Of a stretch of 8,312 nt of DNA, positions 1-4,750 are shown piece by piece. This stretch comes from Rickettsia typhi (GTDB taxonomy: Bacteria; Pseudomonadota; Alphaproteobacteria; Rickettsiales; UBA1997). The notes beneath the pieces are model-generated. The model did not search any database. It was not told the origin of the DNA and was given only the letters and a program-made list of their open reading frames with translations. Every line of letters starts with the position of its first letter. Positions within the stretch are counted from its first letter, which is position 1. The position numbers and the translations under genes were made by a program. The stretch is from NCBI GenBank assembly GCA_945902255.1, contig CAMDMO010000068.1, forward strand, positions 1 to 8,312, read 5' to 3'.

Positions 1-2
1 CC

Positions 3-227
3 AATGTTCAAAAAAACAATAAAGAAATCAAAGTTTCTGTGATGAAAAAAAATCGCAAAGAAGCTGGAGAATTTAGTTTAATTTTTGCTACCAATCCTCT
101 AAAGTTCATTAAAATGGAAGTAAAAAATGATCTTAACCAAATAGTTGCAGTAACGCTTTCTGAGACCAACTTTTCTAGCGCGATCTCAAATCAACTCTTT
201 GTTATACAAAATAAAAATCTACCTTAA
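3..227 (+). CDS. lolA: LolA-like outer-membrane lipoprotein carrier protein, C-terminal fragment
   Basis: This is the 3' end of a gene that begins upstream of the window; the frame is open from position 3 and about 74 residues are visible. The fragment has the alternating strand pattern of the LolA C-terminus: a beta strand around FSLIFATNPLKF, then MEVKNDLNQIVAVTLSE, then a closing strand ending in LFVIQN. In alphaproteobacterial LolA proteins the matching positions read like 'L-x-L-x-F-x-x-x-P-L ... V-x-D-x-x-G/N ... V-x-L-S ... LF-x'. LolA is a periplasmic chaperone that carries lipoproteins from the LolCDE exporter to the outer membrane. The TAA stop directly abuts the tolR ATG, so the two are probably translationally coupled. 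The first in-frame ATG is at 39, but the homology-like pattern is already under way there, so it is unlikely to be the true start. The assignment rests on pattern memory over a short fragment; TolQ was considered and does not fit. Confidence 0.68.
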   Translation, partial: NVQKNNKEIKVSVMKKNRKEAGEFSLIFATNPLKFIKMEVKNDLNQIVAVTLSETNFSSAISNQLFVIQNKNLP

Positions 228-647
228 ATGGCATTTTCTTTTGACTCTAAAAACAGTAAAAAACGTCGTATTATTAGCGATATTAACATAACGCCATTTG
301 TAGATGTTTTATTAGTGTTGTTAATTATTTTTATGGTTGCAGCACCAATGATGACAAGCAGTATAACCATAGATTTACCTAAAGGAGCCACCAATCCAAC
401 TAACGAAAAAATTCAACCAATTTCTGTTTCCATAAAGTCAGATGGCACAATTTTCTTACAAGATGAATCTATCAAACTCGGTTCCTTATCGCCAAAATTA
501 CTAGAAATTACCGATAATAATTTAAGTAGTAAAATTTATGTTAGAGCCGATAAAAAGCTTGATTATGGCCGAGTTATGGAAGTGGTAAAAACTATTAATA
601 TTGCTGGATTTAACCAAGTTGTTTTAGTGACTGAATTGACTCAATGA
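228..647 (+). CDS. tolR: TolR/ExbD family proton-channel subunit
   Basis: This 139-residue protein has the ExbD/TolR layout. A short basic cytoplasmic N-terminus (SKKRRIISDINITPF) is followed by one transmembrane helix at about residues 23-42 and then a periplasmic domain of about 95 residues. Asp26, in the motif PFVDVLLVLLIIFMV, aligns with the protonatable Asp of E. coli TolR and ExbD. The run after the helix (SSITIDLPKG) is also typical. TolR works with TolQ as a proton-driven motor that energises TolA in the Tol-Pal system, which maintains outer-membrane integrity and constriction at division. The ATG follows the upstream stop with no spacer, and the 3' end overlaps tolA by ATGA, so translation is probably coupled through lolA, tolR and tolA. 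ExbD of a TonB system is the alternative, but the TolA-like gene behind it favours TolR. No Shine-Dalgarno is visible. Confidence 0.9.
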   Translation: MAFSFDSKNSKKRRIISDINITPFVDVLLVLLIIFMVAAPMMTSSITIDLPKGATNPTNEKIQPISVSIKSDGTIFLQDESIKLGSLSPKLLEITDNNLSSKIYVRADKKLDYGRVMEVVKTINIAGFNQVVLVTELTQ

Positions 648-1549
648 TTAAAAATATTCTCTATTCACTATTCCTTCATTTTTTACTATTATCCCTGATT
701 TATATTAGCTTCAATGTAAAAAATATTGATGAAAATAAATCCAGTGAAATAGCCGTTAGTCTTGTCGCTCTAAGTGGCGATGAAAATTCTAGTAAAACCA
801 AGCCAGTGCAAGAAAAGGCTAAGGAAGTGGAAGAAAAAAAGCCTGAGGTTATAAAAGAAAAAACAGAATCTGTAAAGCCAGCTGAGTCAAAAAAAGTTTC
901 AGTTAAAGATAAAGTTAAAGAGGCGCCAAAAAAACTAGCTAAAGCAAAACCAGCTAAAACAATAGCCAAGCCAGTCGAAGTTGCAAAAACCCCTGATTTT
1001 AAACAGCCAGAAAAACAAGAGAAAAAACAGGATGAAGAAAGCAATAAAGCAAAAAATAATCCGGTAAAAAACGAGCATCAAGATGAAAAGCAAAATAAAA
1101 CTGTTAAAAAAGATCAAGATCTTGGTTTGAAGAAAAAATCGGAAAAAGATGAAGAGATTGAAGAGCAAAGCAAAGCCGCTCAAGTTGAAGAAGATGAAGA
1201 AATGGCTAATAATCTTGAAAATATAGATCTATCAGTGAGAGAAAAATTTAACATTCAATCTCAGCTAAAAAGGTGCTACAAAAGAGCTTGTGATGAAAAT
1301 AAGATTAAAAGTAAATTAAAAATTTCAGTACAAGTAACGATTAGTCAAGATGGTTATATAGATTCAGATCTCAAAGAAACGCTTGATGCAAAACGCTATA
1401 GCAATTCAAAAGATGCTGAATATAAAGTTTCTATAGACAATGTAGCTAGAGCCCTAGAATTATGTAGCCCACTACGCAATTTACCTATTGATAAATATGA
1501 AATATGGAAAGAGGTATTGTTGGAATTTGGTGAAGATGATGTTAATTAA
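644..1549 (+). CDS. tolA: TolA-like periplasm-spanning protein
   Basis: This 301-residue protein shows the three-part TolA plan. Residues 5-24 form a single N-terminal transmembrane helix carrying the S-x3-H motif (Ser8, His12), which in TolA contacts the TolQ/TolR motor. Residues about 50-188 are an extremely Lys/Glu/Ala/Pro-rich stretch, expected to be an extended helix spanning the periplasm. Residues about 195-301 form a compact C-terminal domain of the TolA/TonB type, with a 'V-T-I-S-Q-D-G-Y-I' strand and a 'LP-x-x-KY-x-x-W-K-x-V-L-L-E-F' ending. That domain holds three cysteines (211, 216, 274). In the known system this domain binds Pal and TolB at the outer membrane. The ATG overlaps the tolR stop. 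The middle region is low-complexity and would be poorly conserved, so the call depends on the two ends and on gene order. tolB does not follow in this window. Confidence 0.85.
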   Translation: MIKNILYSLFLHFLLLSLIYISFNVKNIDENKSSEIAVSLVALSGDENSSKTKPVQEKAKEVEEKKPEVIKEKTESVKPAESKKVSVKDKVKEAPKKLAKAKPAKTIAKPVEVAKTPDFKQPEKQEKKQDEESNKAKNNPVKNEHQDEKQNKTVKKDQDLGLKKKSEKDEEIEEQSKAAQVEEDEEMANNLENIDLSVREKFNIQSQLKRCYKRACDENKIKSKLKISVQVTISQDGYIDSDLKETLDAKRYSNSKDAEYKVSIDNVARALELCSPLRNLPIDKYEIWKEVLLEFGEDDVN

Positions 1550-1572
1550 AATTGTCTTTATGAATAAATAAT

Positions 1573-1600
1573 TTGACAATATTTGAAAAAATCATATAAT
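1573..1600 (+). promoter_or_regulatory. Perfect-consensus sigma70-type promoter
   Basis: TTGACA lies at 1573-1578 and TATAAT at 1595-1600, separated by 16 bp; both hexamers match the consensus exactly. Transcription would start near 1607, about 22 nt before the ATG of the 72-residue ORF at 1629. The site lies in the gap just after tolA. The -35 box is also the right half of a small inverted repeat, ATTGTC/GACAAT. In such AT-rich DNA single hexamers occur by chance, but a perfect pair with near-ideal spacing in a short intergenic gap is convincing. Confidence 0.75.
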
Positions 1601-1628
1601 GAGCGCATACCCTTAAGTATTATTTGGT

Positions 1629-1847
1629 ATGTTGCAATTATTAACCAAAATCCATTCTTACGACATGAATATTAATTTAGCGCTAAAAGAACAGATTGAT
1701 TTTGACCAGTTACCTCAAGAAGCAATGCAGGTTTTAGAAATTTTAGATCAACTAGAAAATCATACTGCAAATCTTAGAAAAAAATTAATGTCAGAAATAA
1801 GACCTAGCGGAAATGTTATTCATTTAAAATTGGATAATATTAAATAA
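1629..1847 (+). CDS. Small hypothetical protein (72 aa), function unknown
   Basis: I do not recognise this protein. The reading frame encodes 72 residues with no signal peptide and no membrane segment. The middle (about residues 18-56, including the run LPQEAMQVLEILDQLENHT) is rich in Leu, Glu, Gln and Lys and looks helical, possibly a short coiled coil. The end (GNVIHLKLDNIK) looks like one strand. Start choice is uncertain: ATG at 1629 lies about 22 nt after the predicted transcription start of the consensus promoter, while a second in-frame ATG at 1665 would give 60 residues; neither has a clear Shine-Dalgarno. It stands alone, after tolA and before the palindrome at 1881-1982. The codon pattern and dedicated strong promoter favour a real gene. 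Confidence 0.6.
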   Translation: MLQLLTKIHSYDMNINLALKEQIDFDQLPQEAMQVLEILDQLENHTANLRKKLMSEIRPSGNVIHLKLDNIK

Positions 1848-1880
1848 TCGTTAAAGAAAGCTGCTGCAGGTCCGCTTACC

Positions 1881-1982
1881 TAGAATCATTATTCGAGAAG
1901 CTCGCAGATGAACCTCTAGCTAACTTTTTTAACCAAAACAGTGCTTGAAAGTTATCTGCGAGCTTGTCGAAGCATGATTCTA
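1881..1982. repeat. Long imperfect palindrome (about 32-bp arms, 37-bp loop)
   Basis: The left arm at 1881-1913 and the right arm at 1951-1982 are reverse complements at about 29 of 33 positions, with three mismatches and one single-base gap. The cores TAGAATCAT, TTCGA and AAGCTCGCAGAT match exactly. The 37-bp loop is at 1914-1950. On the minus strand the right arm reads with the core GCTTCGACAAGCTC, which resembles dispersed palindromic elements in Rickettsia and other bacteria; that likeness is from memory. The element is richer in G and C than its surroundings. It sits between the 72-aa ORF and the converging membrane-protein gene, where the RNA hairpin could act as a bidirectional terminator or stabilise 3' ends. 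No transposase is present. Confidence 0.8.
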
Positions 1983-2026
1983 TGGTTGATAATTTTATTA
2001 TTTTGGTTTTTAACACTATTAAGAAG

Positions 2027-2323
2027 CTATCGTCGAACTGGTGGTAGTTTAGATTGCTGTATTTCTGCTATGTTTTTTGCAATGCCAATGCCGATTAAAA
2101 GATTAACTGAAAAAATCGCAAGCATACTCACCATTACTACCAACACTTCATTTAGCCTTGAGTTTTTTAAAGATAAAAGTGTAATTAAAATTAAAAAACT
2201 ACTATAAGAAACCGAAAGACAGGAAATTTTTTTAACATATTCTTGGTTAAACAAAAGACCGCAAATGCCCGCTAAGCATAAAAAGATTAGTAAAAAATAA
2301 ATTATAAAATAAGTGATGGCCAT
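2027..2323 (-). CDS. Small three-helix membrane protein, NuoK/MnhC-like
   Basis: This 98-residue protein is highly hydrophobic, with three likely transmembrane helices at about residues 4-24, 36-52 and 60-84, and a polar tail. The plan (helix; a short polar turn, FNQEYVKK; a second helix; then NEVLVVMVSMLAIFSVNLL as the third) resembles the NuoK/MnhC (MrpC) family. These are small subunits of NADH dehydrogenase or of Mrp-type cation/proton antiporters. I see no acidic residue inside helix 2, where NuoK carries a key Glu, so an antiporter-type MnhC relative fits better than true NuoK. The start is the only ATG after the upstream in-frame stop, and there is no Shine-Dalgarno. It lies 4 bp from the ATG of the divergent IalB-like gene, and its stop is 44 bp from the palindrome. 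The opposite-strand ORF here is judged a shadow. Reality of the gene is fairly likely; the family assignment is tentative. Confidence 0.5.
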   Translation of the reverse strand: MAITYFIIYFLLIFLCLAGICGLLFNQEYVKKISCLSVSYSSFLILITLLSLKNSRLNEVLVVMVSMLAIFSVNLLIGIGIAKNIAEIQQSKLPPVRR

Positions 2324-2327
2324 AAAT

Positions 2328-2849
2328 ATGAAAAAAGTTCAAAAAATTTTCCTAGTATTTTTCTTAACAGCTTTTTTTGATCTAACAAGTATTAATATTG
2401 CCAAAGCTGAAATTATTAATATAGAAAATGAAGAAAAAATCTTTGGCGACTGGAAAGTATTTTGCGAGATAGATGTTATGATGAATTTAGCGCATTGTAA
2501 AGTAGCTTCTAAGTTTTATGAAAATACTGCGGTAATAACGATTGAGCCAACGGCAAAATTTCTTAGCCAGCTATTCGTAGTAATTCCTCAAGCTGCGATT
2601 GGAAGTTTCGTCAAAATTAGAGTTGATAAAAATGATTTAATTCTTTCGCAAAATATTAGTGCTAAAGATTTTGGCCTTATTTCACTTGATGAAAAACAAA
2701 AAAATTTACTTTATAGCCAAATGAAAAATGGTGACTTTTTGTTCTTGCGATTTAATGTTCGCGGTCTTGATAAAGAAGTTACGGCTAAAATAAATCTCAG
2801 AGATTTTAGAAGTGCTCTAAACTATTATAATAATCGTATTACAAAATAA
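2328..2849 (+). CDS. IalB-like (invasion-associated locus B family) secreted protein
   Basis: This 173-residue protein starts with a clear Sec signal peptide: basic KKVQK, a hydrophobic core (IFLVFFLTAFF) and a likely cleavage site AKA^E near residue 27. The mature part opens with an IalB hallmark, FGDWKVFCE, then a second Cys 11 residues on (Cys46 and Cys57). It continues with strands including FVVIPQAAIGSFVKIRVD and ends with a helix (FRSALNYY) like the family's 'GF-x-x-AL' ending. IalB-family proteins are periplasmic or surface proteins widespread in alphaproteobacteria; the name comes from Bartonella erythrocyte invasion, but their general role is unclear. The second cysteine pair common in the family is absent. 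ATG 2328 gives a normal signal peptide; the in-frame GTG 2313 and ATG 2316 would add 4-5 residues and overlap the divergent gene. gap follows 2 bp after the stop. Confidence 0.72.
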   Translation: MKKVQKIFLVFFLTAFFDLTSINIAKAEIINIENEEKIFGDWKVFCEIDVMMNLAHCKVASKFYENTAVITIEPTAKFLSQLFVVIPQAAIGSFVKIRVDKNDLILSQNISAKDFGLISLDEKQKNLLYSQMKNGDFLFLRFNVRGLDKEVTAKINLRDFRSALNYYNNRITK

Positions 2850-2851
2850 TT

Positions 2852-3859
2852 ATGACAATTCGTGTTGCAGTAAATGGACTTGGAAGAATCGGCAGATGCG
2901 TTACTCGCGCAATTTTTGAAAATTCAAAATATTCTAATATAGAGTTAGTTGCTGTAAATGGCCCTGCTCCAGCTGAAACGCAAAAACATCTTTTAAAATA
3001 TGATTCAATTCATGGTCGTTTTTCAAAAACAGTGGAAGTTGGAGAAAACTCTCTAATTATCGATGGAAAAAAAGTCCGTTTATTTGGCGAAAGAGATCCT
3101 AAAAAACTTCCATGGAAAGAACTTGAAATTGATGTAGTTTTAGAATGTACCGGAATTTTTACTGACTTCAAAGACGCTAGCCAACATATTGAAGCTGGTG
3201 CAAAAAAAGTTATAATTTCTGCTCCCGCAAAAGCTGATAATGTAAAAACAATTGTTTACGGAGTAAATGATGAAAATCTTAATTCTCAGGATCAGGTGAT
3301 TTCAGTTGGATCTTGCACCACAAACTGCTTAGCACCAATTGCAAAAGCCTTAAATGATGCTATTGGAATTGAAAAAGGCTTTATGACTACAATTCATGCC
3401 TATACTAACGACCAAAATGTTGTAGATAATTCTCATAAAGATTTGCGTCGTGCCAGAGCTTGCGCAATGTCTATGATTCCAACTTCTACCGGCGCTGCAA
3501 AAGCAATTGGATTGGTATTGCCAGAGTTGAAAGGAAAGTTAGATGGCGGTGCAATTAGAGTTCCTACAGCCAATGTTTCAATGGTTGACCTTAACTTCAT
3601 TTCTAAAAAAGAAACTTCTATTGATGAAGTAAATAATATTTTAAGATCCGCAGCTAAGGGTAAAATGTCAGAAGTTCTGCAAATAGTTGAAGAGCCTTTA
3701 GTTTCAATTGATTTTAATCACACAAATTACAGCTCTTGTTTCGATGTAACTCAAACAAAAGTTATGGGCGGAACTTTTGTTAAAGTTGCTTCTTGGTATG
3801 ATAATGAGTGGGCTTTTTCTTTAAGAATGTTAGATATTGCAAGTCTTTTAAAAAATTAA
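2852..3859 (+). CDS. gap: Glyceraldehyde-3-phosphate dehydrogenase, type I
   Basis: This 335-residue, full-length enzyme interconverts glyceraldehyde-3-phosphate and 1,3-bisphosphoglycerate using NAD(P). The Rossmann motif is NGLGRIGR (residues 8-15). The catalytic Cys155 lies in SCTTNCLAP, and the partner His182 lies in TTIHAYTNDQ. Phosphate-site motifs STGAAKA and RVPT are present, as is the late WYDNEW motif. At the position that usually reads 'N-D' after the second strand, this protein reads VAVNGPAP. Gly37 therefore replaces the Asp that hydrogen-bonds the adenosine ribose in NAD-specific enzymes. Together with the NDQN...HKDLRRARAC block, this resembles NADP-accepting or GapB-like forms. 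Other departures are the active-site lead-in SVGSCTTN (usually SNASCTTN), VPTAN (usually VPTPN) and AFSLR (usually GYSNR). It begins 2 bp after the IalB-like gene, probably in the same transcript, with no visible Shine-Dalgarno. The stop overlaps that of the convergent pilin-like gene. Confidence 0.96.
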   Translation: MTIRVAVNGLGRIGRCVTRAIFENSKYSNIELVAVNGPAPAETQKHLLKYDSIHGRFSKTVEVGENSLIIDGKKVRLFGERDPKKLPWKELEIDVVLECTGIFTDFKDASQHIEAGAKKVIISAPAKADNVKTIVYGVNDENLNSQDQVISVGSCTTNCLAPIAKALNDAIGIEKGFMTTIHAYTNDQNVVDNSHKDLRRARACAMSMIPTSTGAAKAIGLVLPELKGKLDGGAIRVPTANVSMVDLNFISKKETSIDEVNNILRSAAKGKMSEVLQIVEEPLVSIDFNHTNYSSCFDVTQTKVMGGTFVKVASWYDNEWAFSLRMLDIASLLKN

Positions 3860-4719
3860 CTTCCTAAAGTTATTTTCCATTTTTTTGCGAGATATTCTTC
3901 AACATCAGCTCTTTCTGAGTTTTTCAAAGCTCTTTTAAAAACAATTATTTCTCCAATATCTCCGGTATAGCTAGAAGCGCCAATATAATAAGTTGGTGAA
4001 TAGCCATAAGAGATTCTTCCAGGTACATCTGAAAATAAAAGAGTGCCATTTATCGCAAGATTTGCAGTTGTATGTCCCGTTCCATAAGTTGGTTTACCAA
4101 AAGCGGTTATTATTCTTGGAATTGGTTGGCTATAACTAGCAATAGTTACCGGCACCCAATCATTAGCTCCTGAAAAATATAGAACACGCATTTCTGAAGT
4201 TGATCCATATCCCACCTTTATGCCAAATCCAGATGGAAGCATCATATAGCCAGCATTCGCAGCAGTTCTTCTTTCAACTATAAACATTGTATATTCTTGA
4301 TAGTCAAAAATTGATCCACTAACCGCCATTGTTGTGCTTGCTCCGCTGAATCTAAGCACCGGTAATCCATTAATAACATTTGTTACATAAGCTGGTTGAT
4401 TTGCGGTAGTTGCTTGAGTTGCATTATTTTTATCGTTAGATTGAGAGTTAATATCTTTCCAAGTAGCTATTAATCCCTTTGATACATCAACATCGTCAAA
4501 ACTGTTATCTGAAGTGGTTTCAACCCAAAAAGCTAGATTTGGAATATAAGAGACTGGCGAATTTTCAGTTTGTTTTGCGGCAACGGTTATTCGAGATTTT
4601 GCAATTATATAAGTTCCGGAAACTACTCCGGAAATTAATATTCCTATTATTAAAATAACCACCGACAATTCAATTAAAGAAAATGCTTTATTTATCTTCT
4701 TTTGTTTTAACTCGATCAT
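3856..4719 (-). CDS. Prepilin-type N-terminal segment fused to a LamG/concanavalin-like domain
   Basis: This 287-residue protein starts with a type IV prepilin/pseudopilin signal. A short basic leader (MIELKQKKINKA) is followed by FSLIELSVVILIIGILISG, with Phe13 as the expected new N-terminus and Glu17 at the conserved +5 position. The residue before the cut is Ala12 rather than the usual Gly. After the helix, residues about 60-287 look like a bacterial LamG/concanavalin-A-like jelly-roll domain. It opens PNLAFWVETTS, continues ATWKDIN and GLPVLRFSGAS, and ends with the typical GDIGEIIVFKRAL...ADVEEYLAKKWKI signature. Such domains bind glycans or act as structural lectin-like folds. A pilus-like fibre or secretion pseudopilus with an adhesive or sugar-binding head is an inference. 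It lies 31 bp after ppdK on the same strand, with no other pilus gene in view and no Shine-Dalgarno before its ATG. Its stop shares TTAA with gap. Confidence 0.85.
   Translation of the reverse strand: MIELKQKKINKAFSLIELSVVILIIGILISGVVSGTYIIAKSRITVAAKQTENSPVSYIPNLAFWVETTSDNSFDDVDVSKGLIATWKDINSQSNDKNNATQATTANQPAYVTNVINGLPVLRFSGASTTMAVSGSIFDYQEYTMFIVERRTAANAGYMMLPSGFGIKVGYGSTSEMRVLYFSGANDWVPVTIASYSQPIPRIITAFGKPTYGTGHTTANLAINGTLLFSDVPGRISYGYSPTYYIGASSYTGDIGEIIVFKRALKNSERADVEEYLAKKWKITLGS
3857..3876 (+). terminator. Possible weak terminator after gap
   Basis: Immediately at the gap stop there is a 6-bp stem, TAACTT/AAGTTA, with a CCTA loop, followed by TTTT and, after CCA, a run of seven T. The stem is nearly all A-T, so it would be weak. 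It lies inside the 3' end of the convergent pilin-like gene, the only place a gap terminator could sit. Confidence 0.3.
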
Positions 4720-4750
4720 ATGTTTAAACTTTATTTAAATCGCCTGCCAC

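Noticed and set aside
3..227. First partial gene as tolQ, expected before tolR
   Set aside because: The visible tail is beta-strand-rich with no membrane helix or TolQ C-terminal features. It resembles the end of LolA.
700..1183. Minus-strand ORFs opposite the middle of tolA
   Set aside because: They are antisense to the Lys/Glu-rich region, which gives Phe/Leu/Ser-rich low-complexity translations. There is no start context or family likeness.
1551..1580. Inverted repeat ATTGTC/GACAAT after tolA as a terminator
   Set aside because: The stem is only 6 bp, A/T-rich, with an 18-nt loop and no T-run directly behind it. Its right half is the -35 box of the promoter. A chance match is as likely as an operator or terminator.
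1941..2207. Plus-strand ORF of 88 codons across the right arm of the palindrome
   Set aside because: It begins with a non-ATG start inside the palindrome loop and runs antisense to the better membrane-protein ORF. Its residue pattern (many scattered Arg, Cys and Leu) looks like a shadow.
4610..4640. Closely spaced TCCGGA repeats in the pilin-like gene
   Set aside because: They come from a repeated Ser-Gly-Val/Thr coding pattern in the transmembrane exit region and are too short to be a regulatory repeat.
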